Shown piece by piece: positions 1-14,400 of a stretch of 64,000 bases of DNA (positions within the stretch are counted from its first letter, which is position 1; every line of letters starts with the position of its first letter). The notes under the pieces were generated by a model. That model had not been told where the DNA came from and did not search any database. It saw only the letters and a program-made list of their open reading frames with translations. The DNA lies in contig NC_088302.1 in the NCBI RefSeq assembly GCF_032854445.1, forward strand, positions 47,898,521-47,962,520, written 5' to 3'. Made by a program: the position numbers and the translations under genes. This stretch comes from Liolophura sinensis. Its lineage: Eukaryota > Mollusca > Polyplacophora > Chitonida > Chitonidae.

Positions 1-1429
1 CAAATTAAAAAAAAAAAAATGCATACTTATACTCGCATGTAACACTTGAGAGAAAAAAAAAAAAAAACAGCTCATTAAAATGCTAATTTCACATGAGTGA
101 AAGCCGCACCTTTTTTTTGTTGAAGACTAAGACTTTTAAATTTACATTTTCTCTCCATGATCAGATCATTAATTGTAACAAACAATTTTTAACTTATCTG
201 AGGAGAAATTTAGAAATTTAATCTATTTGGAATTTAGTCCTACACCTAACTTTCATGCCTTGGCAAAATTCATAATAAATCTAATAAATTAACAGCTAAT
301 TTGAATGCACTTTTAATAAAGCAAAAGTGACACAAAAATCTTAGATAAAGCTGAAGATTTTGGCACAGAAGTTGTTTTGTTACGTTGCCCCTGTGATAAT
401 GAGGTAGACAGGCCTAATTAAAACTGTCATGGCTGGACTGGTAGCTTGAACTATTACTCCTTCTCACATAGGCAGATTGTAGACCACTGTAAATCCTACA
501 GCACCACCATGAATCATTCTCAACAGACTTAAAAGGTCTTACAAAGGTGATGGAGAAGCATTCCACTTCAAAAAGTTCACATTAAACTACTTAAGCATGT
601 GCCGCCAAAGCATGCATATGTATGTATCAAATCTCTCTTGATTGGACTCTTGAGTGATCAGTGGAAAAAAATCGGCGCGTCGAAATCCCCAAGACAGAAA
701 GGCTATTCATTAAGGGAGACATTAAAGACGAATAGCTCATAATGACTTGAGAACAATGCCTGTATTATCACGACACAGCAGCTGAAAAAAAAAGCCAGCT
801 ATCTGACATTTTATGTAATGGAAGAGTCTTTCCTGTTGGCGCTCTGTCAGAACATAGACGTGTAATTGTGCCAAGGTGTTTGTCAGCGTAATAGCGCCCT
901 GTTCAGGTACACCACAACTAATGTACTGCATGCACCCTCCAGCCCGGTTTAACCTGATGACTGGTGCCAAACTGCATGAAGATATATCATGAATCATTTT
1001 GACCTCTGCTTAAATCCACGGAAACTTTAAAAATAAATTAAAAAATTCTCCTTTGAGTTTGACTACAACAAGACTTATCCATTGCGGTAGTGCGAAAAAA
1101 AAAAAAAGAGTTGACAAACGAAAGGCTAAGATTTCTCTACTGTCAGAAATCAAATTTGTCACCCAAAGAAAATGATAGTGTCAGAGAATCCTGCCACAAA
1201 AGATGTGTACAGTCTACAGATGTCACCTCCCACTCCCCTCACTACAATCTCACCTTTGTTTTTCATTGTTTACCAAACTATTGCCAGTCCTTCAATCAAA
1301 ATATGCCATAACATGCACCTGTACCAATACTTCACATTTGGAAGGGTCATGTGATGTGTGTACTGACTATCGGTCACTATGTTTATCGGTAAACTATGTT
1401 CACTTGTGTGTGATCTGCTCCAGACTCAC
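1..1429 (-). other. Mef2: Mef2 intron following the first coding exon (partial)
   Basis: This is the start of the intron downstream of the Mef2 first coding exon, running off the window edge. It begins with a textbook donor (CAG|GTGAGTCTG read on the minus strand). I searched it for the next Mef2 exon, which should continue with the residues VTF.KRKFG, and did not find it, so that exon lies outside the window. The stretch at about 660-985 is non-repetitive and of balanced composition, and could be a regulatory element; nothing in it is recognisable. The rest is AT-rich with short poly-A runs. Confidence 0.75.
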
Positions 1430-1483
1430 CTGTCTGTTACGTTCGTCTCCAATCCTGGAGATTTGTATTTTCTTTCTGCCCAT
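1430..1483 (-). CDS. Mef2: Mef2 first coding exon, N-terminus of the MADS box (partial gene)
   Basis: Eighteen codons starting at 1483 and reading down read MGRKKIQISRIGDERNRQ. This is the N-terminal arm and start of helix 1 of the MEF2 MADS box; vertebrate and fly MEF2 begin MGRKKIQITRI.DERNRQ. MEF2 is a nuclear transcription factor that binds YTA(A/T)4TAR as a dimer and drives muscle, neural and other differentiation. The exon ends in phase 0 after Q18 at a GTGAGT donor; as I recall, this is the same place vertebrate and insect MEF2 genes are interrupted. The start has a strong context (ACAACATGG), and an in-frame TAG lies three codons upstream (1490-1492), which fixes the start. T8 is Ser and residue 12 is Gly, conservative for the family. 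The remaining MADS and MEF2 domains are beyond coordinate 1. Confidence 0.95.
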
Positions 1484-1598
1484 GTTGTCCTATGTCTGTT
1501 GTACTTTACAAAATGTCGTGAATGACAGCAGACGTCTGTCTCGTCTGCTTTGGTCTCCTAAACTCTCGTCTTCCGATCTCCTTCAGATTTGTTTACAC
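1484..1598 (-). other. Mef2: 5' untranslated part of the Mef2 first coding exon
   Basis: Directly upstream of the Mef2 ATG the exon continues for 115 nt to a strong acceptor: TTTAATCTCTTTGCAG|GTG on the minus strand, AG at 1599-1600, with a pyrimidine-rich tract before it. No ATG occurs in these 115 nt, so a ribosome entering here meets the MEF2 start first. The exon begins GTGTAA, which would supply a Val codon and then a stop to any upstream ORF arriving in phase 0 (see the 35.6 kb exon). A MEF2 first coding exon with a leader spliced from distant non-coding exons is the usual arrangement in vertebrate MEF2 genes. Confidence 0.85.
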
Positions 1599-4500
1599 CT
1601 GCAAAGAGATTAAACAATTTCATTAATATACAACGCAAATCCGTCTGAGACAGAAGAAAGATCTATTGACAAAAGAGCTCCCTAATTAGCGGGGAAGAGA
1701 CATTCATTGAAAAACTAAACCTGGAAGTATCATTACTGAATAATTACTGCCACAGAAACGCAGCACACTTTCCAGGTACAGATGTCCTCAGTGTCGCCAA
1801 TATGCTGTCATTACACATATAAATATGAGAGCAAAAACAGAACAGGTGATATATATCTACATATATATGTAGCTCATCAAACGAAAAGACTTAGATTCTA
1901 CTCAGCTAACAGAGAGATGGACATTCTTTTGTGAAAAACATCATTCAATAACAGTGTGATCCACTAGAAAAAAACAAGCAACCCCTTTTCTCAAGAAAAT
2001 CTGTGGAATCTGTCATCCAATGAATGAATCCCTCAATGACTTGGTTATGTTAACAAGTTGCAGCAAAAATGCAACCTTTGCAACATTAGCAAACTGCACA
2101 CAAACACTACTTGCTGTATATTGTTTTATTTTGGTGGACAAGACTGCAGTGGTTCACATAGAAATCAGGGCATTTTCTAGTTAGGTGTCAGTGGTAAATT
2201 AAGCACATATTGCACAATGCAACGTGAGGTTGGGCAATGTAATGTCAGCTTCTTATGTCCAGTGGCAAAGTGTGACGGCTAAGCACAAATTGCGACTGAG
2301 ACAGTCAAACAAGTCCCCCGCTGCTTGGGGGATGTCATCCATGTTAATACCCTGGTTTACCACCAGGTGGCCGAGGAAAGACGAAGGGAGAACGTAGGCA
2401 GATGACCTGGTAGTGAATCGTCGCTAAGTGCTATAACCAATCAGAGCTTGTTTGCACAGTGTCCACTGGAGTTCCACTAAAACGAGACTGTCGTTCACAT
2501 CACATGGCCAGTGCTACCACTACACAGGTGCCAACTGGACACAGGCTGGGAATCATGCCTCCACTCCTGCCATGTAAATCTGCTAAAAACTTCACTTATA
2601 TCTTCAGCTTATAAAACAGAAAATAAATCCTCAAAAGACTCCAAAAATTTGGAAGTGAGTCTGACATGGTCAAGTGCGTCAAGATTTTGAAATTCTGCAG
2701 ATGTTTTAGTCTATCAGACTGTGTTTAGATAAGTCACCACATATCACCATCAATCAGAATATGTGCCCACTACTAATTAGAATACAGAGGGTCCAAAATG
2801 CAGTGTGTCTTACTCTCCAGTATTAGAATTCACCACAAAGCTGTCCTAAAACACGCTTGTCTATACAATGCTGTCATGCACACCTCTCCACAGTACATTG
2901 TGGTTACATACATATGTGAGGGAGTGCACCCGATCATAATCAGATACTGTAGAGGTACAGTACAAGATCTGGATTACAAGCAATTATCTTACTATGAAAA
3001 CGTCACTCTTCATGAATAACTAAATCTAACACATGAAACACTGTAATCACGTTTGGTTTAGTTTTAATCAAATCTGAATTGACCATGTCGCACCCTTGCA
3101 AACAGTTCACATCCTATATGTACATGTTTGCTTCTTGATATGTAATTACCACGGACGCCATATACAACATTACAGCTATGAACTAGTGACCTTTGACGTT
3201 ATTCTCAGACATACAAACTGCCATTTTACACCTATTTAAGAGTGCAAGAAATACGGATACTCCACAATATCCCATAATAGTATACTACACAGTAAATGTG
3301 AAACTCAAGATATTCAGTCTTTCCTTCAAGTTATACTCGTTTAAAATCATTCACAGATTTGACTATTTAGAACAAAGCTACAATGTACAGGTATAAAAGT
3401 AATAGCTTAGTGCAAATCATCTCAGTTATCTGAACTGAACGACAAAGCCTATCAAGCATGTCGTATGCATGTCGCATGTGTCAAATGCATGTCGGAATCT
3501 GATAACCTCCTGCATGTGAGAGAGCGGATGTAGAAGAGCCTACGATCACGAGAGCAGCTAGCTTCCTGAGGAACACCTCAACAGCACGAGCCAGAAAACA
3601 ACAACATCCTAGTAAAGAAGGGAAAAGTGACTGGCTGACTGGTTGACTGACTTACATCCTTGATTAATTTACTGTTCTGATCTGTGAGAAGATCAAATCT
3701 GAAGACTCATAACAAATACCACAGTTTTTGTTCTTCCCAATCAACACAGGTAGCATAAATAATAAATGTACTGTCAAATAAATGTGTCAGTACCCTATAC
3801 CACCCTAAATGACCTAAAATTTTGCACACAAAAAAGTGCATATTTAGAAGCAAATTAGTGCCACACAATATTATTTTCAGTGGTAAAACTACAATTTTCC
3901 AGAGGAATATCATCCCATATTCCTAGCAAACATCAATGCACTTTTCTAAAATCAACAGAACTCTCAGAGTGAGGGCAACTGTGCATGTTGGTCATGGACG
4001 AAATATGTGGTCATTTAGGGTATAGCCAAGCTTCAATATGATGACTTCAAGTGTTACAGGTTTTAAATAGTATCAAAATATCTGTAAATCAACCAATCTT
4101 TATTATTTTCTACACATTTCAGAAATTCAGACGTGTAGAAAAGTTAAAACTTGAGCAGGTTCAGTGAGCAGAAGACATAGTTGAATCAGTCAGTAAATCA
4201 TTTCCCTTATGGATAGGACATCCTTCCCTCCACCATCTAAACCTGTGGCCAGCCAGACCACACCTTGGCTATGAGACTCAGAGCTTCAAAACTTAAATCC
4301 TAGTCAGAAAGGGAGTGACACTTTATATGTGGTTGTCAGACCACCTCATCACAAGCGAATGCACCTTATCGCACTCTCATCCTTCGCCCATTTTTGTACA
4401 CCTTTTGAAAATTTTCACAACAATCACACAACATTTTGAATACTTAGTGATTTGTATAGCACTGCGGTTATGTTGCATAAGCATCTCCTCAGAAATTGGA

Positions 4501-7500
4501 GTACTACAGTAAACAACTGAAGAAAGTCACACCTGGCAGTTAGGTGTGAAATGAACAATAAAGCATACTGTACCTGTACAAAAATACAGGAATACTAAGC
4601 ACTGCGGAAGTACATACAATCCAGTCCTAATCACTGTAGGTCACCAACCCCCATTCAGGTCATGCAATTTTCAGAAGTAAAATTTTCAGTAAAATGTCAG
4701 CACAATATATGCCTAAACTAAATAATGTCCTGGGAGTAGCGTGCACAAAAAAACACCACCACAAGACTGCCAATACCCTATGAACAGCAGCACATAACAG
4801 TATAAAACAGACCAACCCTGTCCCTGTCAAGCCTTCAGCAAAGCTCTTTTGATGTAAGGAGTTCCACTTAGTCAGAGAGTGTACAGGTAACAGAAAGGTC
4901 ACCGAGGTCACCGTGGACATGGTTGTTTGAGCAGGACAGTCTTTATCTACAACATCAGCAATTACCAAACGAAAGCTCACTGATGCGCTCACTCAAAAGC
5001 CCCTTACCCTTTTTCATGCCCTGCGCTCCAGCTGAAACTAAACGATCCCTCCCGAGAGTGACTACCTAACTGAAGGGTTATGGGTTCACACGAGTTCCAG
5101 GAAATAAAAGCAGATGAAGGAAATAAAGCAGAACGGGGGAGTACCTCACGAACTTCTACCACAACTGAAGACTGTTCTTAAACCAGCAGAACAGTAAAGA
5201 GCAATACTATTTTTATCCAACATCAATATTGTATTCACACTTAAATACTGAACACCAATCAATTATTAATCTGTTCCTGGAACAGACGAAATGTCAAAGC
5301 ACATACATGTGTAAGAACTAGTAAATCAGAGTTATGTAAATTTTCAACCCTGAGGAGGTGGCCTCATAAATCTGTCTTCATGAATCCACTTAATAAAACC
5401 AAATGATAGTGTGACACGGTTGATTGCTGTCATACGTTACACAACTGTGAACCTGAATGGAATAATAACTGATTAATGTTGTAACATACAAGGTAAGACA
5501 ACGTAGTGAACGATCTGCACATAACAGGCAGTCTTTTAGACATCAAGTGTGAAAGATATCAAATTATTGCACAGTAGTGTTATGAGACTTCAAAATTTCC
5601 AACCAAGTTCATTTGGACAGGGAGCAACCTACATTATGTGCTCACACTGTCTATAACACAAAGATATCTTTTTATACATACAGGATAAACACATTTACAC
5701 AAGAATCCCTGTGAATCTGATGATTTTTGTATTTAGAAAATAAAGGAATAAGATTTTGAGTGCTGTGAGCATGTAACAAAACAGTATTGTGACATTTTAA
5801 TTCCTATCTTTCTGAAGTAAACATATATTTAGGAGTACGTAATTTCAAAAACAGACAATTTTGGCATATTTGGAAACTCCTGTCTGAACGACATACACAT
5901 GTACCCACCCATTCAACCAAAAAGCTGAACCTAATTGTCTTGTCAGCATGGCCCTTCCCTCCACACCTGTAAATCAGGGAACACCTATAACACACACACA
6001 AATATGTAATGGTAGTACTGAGCTGGACAGGAGCTATCATGTGTGTAAATTGACTGTCACAGCCACTTTTCTACCTGGTCAAGAACAGATGTCCTCATTA
6101 GCTAGGCTCCTGCTCCTTACTGTACCTGCCTAGGGGACTGAACACCTATAATACACCTGTATATAACCATCACACGGGTACACTCGCACAGTTTTACCCA
6201 CAGATCCCCTGGTTCCTTCTGCACCAGTATTCTTGTATTTACTATAATCTTTTTAGGCCAGTCTTTTTTCTTACCTCTTTTAAATCAAGGTCTCACTTTT
6301 CCTAAATGCTACCAATGAATCACCATCACCAAAACAACATGTTTTAACAGTGTTAACTACACTCTGATATGGTCAAGACTTGTTAATGGTCCAGTGAAGA
6401 TTTTCTTAACAAGTCTAATTAAATGATTGGCCATGAGCAATACATTAAAGTTCCTCTCTCTTCCTGCCAATTTACGAAGAAATTTTAAGTTCATGTTTGA
6501 TTCAGCTGATAGACATGTTTAATTAGTTGAGAGACATTACACTGTGAAGACTGCTAGCAACTAACTAAGACTTTATCAAATGAAAATACGCAGTTAAGCT
6601 CTCTTCAACAAGCATCAAGTCTTTTATATTGAACAGTGTCTCATAAACCCATCAACCATAAACCACTCTGGCATCAATACTTGAGCACTTGTATCTGCAA
6701 AAAGCATGTGTGAAACAAATGTTCAGAAAATACATTTATCCACCAAATCAACAGGTAAAAGTCGGACAGTTGAATGAATAAAATAATGAAACGCCACCAA
6801 ACGGATTTTAATGCGTTTACAACCCGTCACAAAACAATTCTTTAAAGCAGCAAAGACAAAATTACAGCAATTTAATTGACTTAAGAATTTTGAGGAGAAC
6901 GAGGTTAAATGTGAGAATTACACAGAAAATCCATACATCTTAATGACATAAAAAAAACTTCTAATCAAAGCACAGGCTAATCCTAAAACACAAGAGTTTC
7001 TTTCTGCCCTATTTTGCCACGACTAGAACCTAGCTGTTTGACAGATGAATTGGTTTGTTTTGATTACATCTTAAGACTAAGTATGCAACAAGCTTACAAG
7101 TGTACTATTTATAACCATACAAGTAAATATAAATACACCTGTAATGCTACATATCACCATGTTTTGCGTTTGTAGGTTTCTTTCATCAATACAGGTATGT
7201 CATTGTGACACCTAACTGTTTCTGAAGGCCGACAATGGACTGACAAGGTGTGGATATCAGAAACACAAATCACCGTGTCCATTGCTATCAATCACGCCTA
7301 AGCATAATCAGCCATAATTACAGGTAAAAACAACTGATGTAGGACAGGTAAATAAATGTCTGGAGGGATGAGGCTATACTGTGGCCTATTACTGTTGACA
7401 CTTCATCTAAAATAATGATAAATGAACGTGATACATACAGCAAGTCAGCTGCAAACAATAATAAAAAGAAAGGGGAAAAAAAGAAGAAAAAGAAAAGAAT

Positions 7501-8164
7501 AGAGGTTAAACCAGGAAAATAAAGATAAGCAGGATCATCTAACCATCAAGAAATCATAAATTCATATCAAACCAGAAGTGAACAGAACCTCCAGTTAATA
7601 GGAAAAACACCTGGAAACCTCTTATGAGTTAACCAATACTGTAGGTGGACACAACGTCCTGTAAAACACCTTCATTTAACAAGAACACAGACAGTTGCAC
7701 TTTACCACGCCCCGTTTCTTTTCTACTCTGTGACAAGTGGCATTGAAAGTTTCAACACATGCGACCTGTCCACCTGCAACCATTTGATCCCCACCAATAT
7801 TCTGTTTACAACAAAACTGGGAAGTCTGAAATCTTTCACCATAAACTATGTGACCCGATCAGTTCGCCATATGTCACCTGAATACCTGTGGAGTTTGCCA
7901 GTAGAATGTTAATGACGGCAGCAGCATAGCGCCAATTTACACTGCGTATTACAGGGCATCTATTGATTAGAGATGAGGGTCGGTGCAGTGACCCCTGTCT
8001 GACATCCGTACACATCAGGGTACCAATCAACGAATACTCATCCACCCAAACCAGAATGGTTACTTTGTTCCTGAGGGACTCCTGCGTTTTCTGTCAAACC
8101 AGCAACAAAATTATGAAATCATCCCACGAATAGAGCCAGAGAAAAGTCAGATAAAAGGTGCGAA

Positions 8165-8425
8165 AAATTCATTATGCAATAAGCAATTAATAAGTTTGAA
8201 AGGCTTTATTGGCAGCTGGATTAAAGGCCTGCCTGTATTTATGTGCTGGTGATACATGCAAACGATTAAGGATTCGGAGCTGATTGTCTCTGCCAGCCTG
8301 TTTGATTGTTTAGGAGGCCTCACTTAGCGCGATTATATCACAAGGTGACGTTTATTCCTTAGGTCAGTTAAATTTAGAATCCTGCCAGACTGAAATAACG
8401 TGATTTCAGTTAATCAGTGTGATCC
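8165..8425. promoter_or_regulatory. Possible intronic enhancer block
   Basis: This 260-bp stretch is free of low complexity and recognised repeats and is denser in factor-like motifs than its flanks. It has a CAATTAAT homeodomain-type site, the myogenic-type E-box CAGCTG beside ATTGG, several GATTA cores and a TGACGTTT site. Mef2 genes are known targets of bHLH and homeodomain factors, so an enhancer is plausible. The call rests on appearance only; conservation could not be tested. Confidence 0.22.
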
Positions 8426-11400
8426 TTTCTAGTTCGTTACTAAATGTAACCACTTGTTGCTGTAAATTTAAGGACAGTGGTAAATGAAACTCTTAACAAA
8501 TCTGTGTAAGCATTTTACTATTACTATTTTACTATAAAGCCTCTTATTCCAGTTTGTACTCTCTTATTCACCACATCATTCTTTGACACATCTTGTAAAT
8601 GTCTTGCACCAAATTTTCATCTGGCCGTCACTAACGAATATCCTCAGGAACAGAATTCGTAGTGAAACCATTATCTGTATTAAATATCATGGCCACAGTT
8701 TAGAATGTTTTGGCAGACCAGATGATGACACAAGAACATGACCAGTCATTAAAACCTGCTAACCCACATATTACAAGACTCAAATTGTTTTAGAAAGTTG
8801 GATCACAATCTGTCCATAGGACTTATGTTAGCGCATGATACTGTATGAGCTACTACACTGCAAGTACTGGAATTAATTTGATCAACCTGGACAGTTACAG
8901 TGTTATTTAACTTCAAAGGTGTTTTCAATGATTACAGCAAGTAGAGCCTCTGTTTACCCAGATACTCGTTTGTTGAGGTAGAAATAACACACAGGTGTGT
9001 CAAGAATAGCTCACAGGTAAAGAAGCGCACCTAAGTGGGTGTCTTCAATCAATCCAACCCATTAAGCTTGGGTAAGAGTAGACACGGCTACAAAGATTTT
9101 ACCCAGCGGGAACAATGGCATGGCATCGTTACTTCCAACTCGTCCCCAGCAAAATCGCTTGTAGGTAGGACCAATCTCAACAGGTGACAAAGAGCACAGA
9201 TACTTTGATCTGCTACAAGATGATTAAGGCTGCTTCTCATATTAGTATTCTTAAAAAAATCTACATGCTTCTCCCGAGGAATCAAGAGGACAGCTTGGAC
9301 AGCGGGACAAAGATTCTGTGAAAAATCAATGTGACCTGGGAGCTTTTCTGTGTCAGTCCTGACGTCTAACGAACATCCCGAGGCATTCGCCTTGGCCCAA
9401 CAGTTCTTCAGGTCATTTCATGATGCGACAACAGACAGCGGATTAACAATCTGCGTACATCAGCCCGAGCTAGACAGCTATAGAACATACACTTGCAAAC
9501 TACAACATCATGCTATAGGGCTAACCTGTCAAACACTGAAACATGTTAGCTGTCTTGATGTGTCCAAGTGGTTTGAACCTGCACAACAGATCTGTATAAC
9601 CCGTGCAGGTATTAAAGTACCAAATGACCTGAATATTTCACTCATTTTTCTGTAAATTCAGGAAAAAGCAAGGCCTTCAGTCAGCATTTCCTTCAGTAAA
9701 CATCTATGTGACCAATCTCTCTGAGCTAGGCTTAGAATGACACAGAACACGTAATCAACCTCAATTTCCGTATATCTGAACATGCCTATGCTCTTCTTAT
9801 CAACCAGATAATACAAACTGATGCACGTATTAAAGTCTGACAGCTAATTTAAAGTGACACTACTTGGTTGAAATTTTCAATCATGTTTGCTTTACTCGAA
9901 AGTATTTGTTTCAATTTTCGCTCTACAGTCTTCGAAATGTAATTCACGTTAACAACAGATGACAAATGTTGCTCTGAATATGTATGCTTACAATTCACAT
10001 CCTTCTTAGGCTTAGTACGTCGCCACATACCATAAATCCGATGTAAGGTAATCCAAATGTGGCTTGAGTTGCCATACATTTCTTACCTGTATATCACATA
10101 ATGTCCCAAAAAATGAAATGAAAATGAAAGTCCAAAGTGTTTAGCAGACACAGTTGTAACTTGACACATATTCTCAGTTCAGGTCGCACAGCTTCAATCA
10201 GATTAGCCATGATGCTCATAAATAGACATGACATTAAAACAATGATAAACTAAATTTACCAAGATCCCTACTCACCTTACCTGATTTCCACCTGCACTCC
10301 ACAGACTTCTATAAGATGTGACTAAACTTGACCGTGACAAGGTAATGACCAGTGATGACCGCTACGCATCAGTTCTCCAGGTCAGGACCACACTGTACCT
10401 GTGTCCTTATCTCTTACCCCCTTGTCAGAACTCTTATTGCACTGATCACAGCCCCATCTGTGGTCTCTGTGAACCCTAAGATAAACCCAGGCTTTTTGAA
10501 AGTTGCTTGGCTAGAGCAAGTCTTTCATTCTCATTACAATACAGAGTGGACAGAGCAAAGTGCCTGAGGTAATAAACAGGCAGAATGCTTTCTTTATCTG
10601 ACCACTGTCTTTCTTCCACTCGAGTTCCCTTATCCGATGAAGCGTAGCGATTCACAAGTGGACCTTATAGACTGCCTGAACAATAGGCACATGTGTAGAT
10701 AGTTCACAGGTCATGTCAAGTTATAGTTCAAATGTGCATGCCACGCTCAAATCTGTCCAACCAGAAACTCAAGATATAAGCACCTTACAAAGGAAAATGG
10801 CCAAGTAAGTTTTACATTGAGCAAACAAAATAACTCATTACCCAATGACACGTCGTGTGCCGTAGCCACATCAAAGGTAAATCAACAGCAGGTAAAATAC
10901 AAAGAATTGAGGTCAGAGGAGCTTCCGTAGACAATGACTGATTCATACAGGTTGAACTTTCCAATTTACATAAAAAGCTGATTAAAATATTCAAATATAT
11001 GGTGATTATCAATAGCTTCCACATCTAGTCTAAAGTACAATGAATATATTAGAGACTATCAAAAGGTAGCCTGTGGGAAGATATGCCTAACCCATATGCT
11101 AGCATACATGTGCCTTCCAGCTTTATGGAAAGCCTAGCTGCTAAAGGTGATGGTTATGTGCATATCAGACCATGTACTTAAAGAGGCCATAAGACATGTA
11201 CAAGCTCCCATGGACTGCACAACCCAGGTAACCACAGTTAGCATATGCATTCAATCCACTTCAGCCCTTAAGGCCAACACTTTTAACTTCTCCTAAACAT
11301 TTACATAAACCCCAGCTGCTGGAAGAATTTATCGTAATAAATCACTTCTATAGAGCGACAAAACAGTTGTGGGTACATTTCTAGAAAATTATGCAGGAGG

Positions 11401-14400
11401 ACTAGATTCAGCCACAAGGGTAGAAAAACTAGGTGAGGGCACAGAAGAAAAGGTTCACTCCTCCACACCCCCTACATACTCCCTCAGATAAATTTACATT
11501 CATGGCCATAATGAATAAATTGTGAATATAAAAAGTAATCCAACAGGTGTACATGTATGCACTTATGCTGAGGGAGACACAAAAACCTGCACAATGGTAA
11601 GGTTGGTGTTTGTTTACACACACAGCCAAAGCCACAGGCATGTAGCCACCGTCACCCAATCGCCCGATATTCCCCTCTACCTAAGTTAGATGTGTTTGAT
11701 TCTAGAATTAGCTCAGACTAAAATACCTTGTCGGTGGCTAAATTTGCCCCTCTAAAAATACATGTTACTACAAGTGAGAGAGCGTGAAGCTGAGGAAGCT
11801 AGTAAAAGAGAAAACAGACTTGGGATCAGACGGAGGGATGTTAAAACATGTACCTACCTTCAGGAGTCTTAACTACAGCCACTAACGGCACCTAGGAATT
11901 CTCCCAAAGCTTGGTCTTCCAGTACAGTATTACAATCTCCACAAGACCCCGGATCTCCTCTCTACCTAGGCCTCACACTGTTATCAACTCATCACCAACC
12001 ATAGGCCATACATGTACTAAACCATCACCAGGAATTAATCTTTTTTTTTCTAAAATGGGCGGAGAGGAAAACAAAGCCTGAGCCGTCCGTGGGAGTCATT
12101 AAAATCCTAGAAGATGTAGGCAAGAGGAGTTCACCTGTGGGAAAGGGAGATTTGACGCGGATGTCAGAGGTCAGTGATGAACTAGCTGTGGTTAGTGAAG
12201 GGGTGCAGTACAAATAAGGGTTGGTAGTTGACTGCCTGCTAACCAGCCAAAGCTGCCTGCTTGCCTGGTAGACCTGTAGACTTGCTACAGCGCTCAGGCT
12301 CAACCCCGCACCATCCTTTATCTACTCAGTAGGCCTTCACATCTGGGATGACTACTACAGAGCCCAGGAAGTAGGACGCTGCAGCTTCATACTTACTAGA
12401 GGAGACTCAGACACTTTTTTCTTTCACCTTGCGGGTAAGTCAAGAGAAAAAAATCCCATCAGACTCTGCAGGCACAGAGAACAGGACCATCCTCAGCACC
12501 TGAGAACATGGCTTCCATCTCTAAGGTAGAGATAGTGCAGCAATATCCAGCCAATCCTTAGCTTCTATCATTTCCTATACCTGTACCTACTTAACAGTTA
12601 GCCATAAAGAATGTCCCACAGTAACTTCTACAGAAGACAGTGGAAATACTTATGCCAGTATTTGCCAATTTGAAACAACAATGAAGATTTGGATATTTTC
12701 AATGAATAAATGTCAATTACTTTTGCAACTGACCATCATACTCACATTTATATTGGCTGCTATAGAACGTCACAACCTCATTGCTAAGCTAGTAGACTTA
12801 CTACTAATCTCCAGAATATATCAATAAAATTATTAACTGCTCAAAACTAAAAATAAAATGTGTGGAAAATATTCATTTTTCTTTTAAATTTCTTATCTGA
12901 GTACCTATGATTATTTTATACCATTTACGAAAGAATTACTCTATGACTTTGGTCAAAAATTTTAATATAGACAGAAATGGCAAGCCTTACATACATGTAC
13001 CAAGAAAACGCCATGTTTGTACTCTAGTCTACAGGAATATTCTGTACTCTATAACATCTGAAACAAACTCATTCTGCTTTCAAAAGTCACTACCATATTT
13101 GTGAAATCCTCTCTTATTCTACATTGTGCACTTTTACTATTCACGGGGTATCACTTTCCATACTCCACCAATTCTGACAACAAAGTCATGTCAGGAAGCC
13201 CAACGAATCCTTAACCCTTTCCCTTCGGCAGCTGTAGTCACAACTGTGCCCTACGGATTTCCTCACACATTTATACTACTTCACAGAACTGTCAACAGTA
13301 TCAATTGCTGAACTACCATACAACTGTACAGTTAAGTTTCTATAATCAGTCTGTTTTTTGTTTTTTTTTTGTTTTTTTCACCTAATACAACCAGAATTAA
13401 AACCATAGAAAATATTTATATTTTTTTCTGTTTACAAGAAAAGTATTACAAATCTACCTGACAAATCCCCTCAAACAAAACTGCAGTAGAGTCCGCTTAT
13501 AACATTTGACTTTGTTGTTTTAAGTGCTCGTTGGGGCTTGAAAGGCCATACAAGTTACAACCATATACATGGATGTTGTATGCTATCCAATAGCCTGAGA
13601 GATAATAAAATCAGAGTTATACAACGCTGAATGGTCTATCAGTATTTCTGTGTCTTAGAATGTACAATCTCCATTTACCCTACTGTTTTACACATATACG
13701 CATTCAAAGTACCTGTTCTACATACTCACAAATCCAAACAAAAACACTACAGCTTACTGTGTTTTTACTGATGTAAATGGCAATGAAAACATCGCAGGCC
13801 AGAGGCAAAATGTTACAGGCAATATTATTCAAAACAGATTTAATTCACATAAACAGAGTGCCTTGGTAGTCGACCCTAGAAGATAGTACTTGTATAAAGC
13901 TGGCTTATCCTACTGGCCATTATGTTCGCTATCTAAACGGTGATTGTCTTACTGCGCCAACCCCCTTCGCATTCCTCTTCATTTCACGCTTGAAAGATTC
14001 ACGAACCTTTTAATGACCCTCTTTGGAAAAATCATGACAAAATCTGCGTGGTTTTCAACTCCTTAATTTTTTTTCATCTCCTTTTCAATCATATGGTTTA
14101 AATAGGTGTGCACAGTTAATGAGACAGACATTTGCCTCCAACTCGTCAGTGATAAATTCAATACTACTACTGTTAACACTACTTAACAGGAAATTAACTT
14201 CAAAACAAACCTATCTTAACAGGTTTGTAATGACTTAATGAAAAATTTAACAAAAACAGCATCTTGGTTACCAGAATTTTTTTATAGTCTTTTTCTCAAA
14301 AATCAAAGCAGAAAGTTTCTTTTCAATATCCCCAATTAATAAATATCATGAACTCAACTTGAAAGCAATCACATGTTGATGAACATAATGACAAAAAAGT

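Noticed and set aside
10260-10300. Donor-like AATCAG|GTAAGG with a possible 28-bp exon on the minus strand
   Set aside because: The acceptor (CACATCTTATAG) has a poor pyrimidine tract and there is no other support.
11850-12000. Minus-strand words resembling a reverse transcriptase (SPLV/LVAVVK.PEGR-like) near a good donor
   Set aside because: The resemblance needs a stop codon read through and does not continue into the conserved downstream motifs.
12010-12303. Overlapping open frames on both strands; the plus-strand one reads protein-like (VGVIKILEDVGKRSSPVGKG region) and the minus one has 92 codons
   Set aside because: No start plus splice pair gives a sensible exon on either strand, and no domain is recognised. 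Mutual openness of both strands is expected by chance in a GC-balanced patch.
12847-12856. Perfect MEF2-binding consensus CTAAAAATAA in the Mef2 intron (also TTAAAAATAA at 1027-1036 and near 38.5 kb)
   Set aside because: Autoregulation is attractive, but at this AT content roughly twenty YTA(A/T)4TAR matches are expected in 64 kb by chance.
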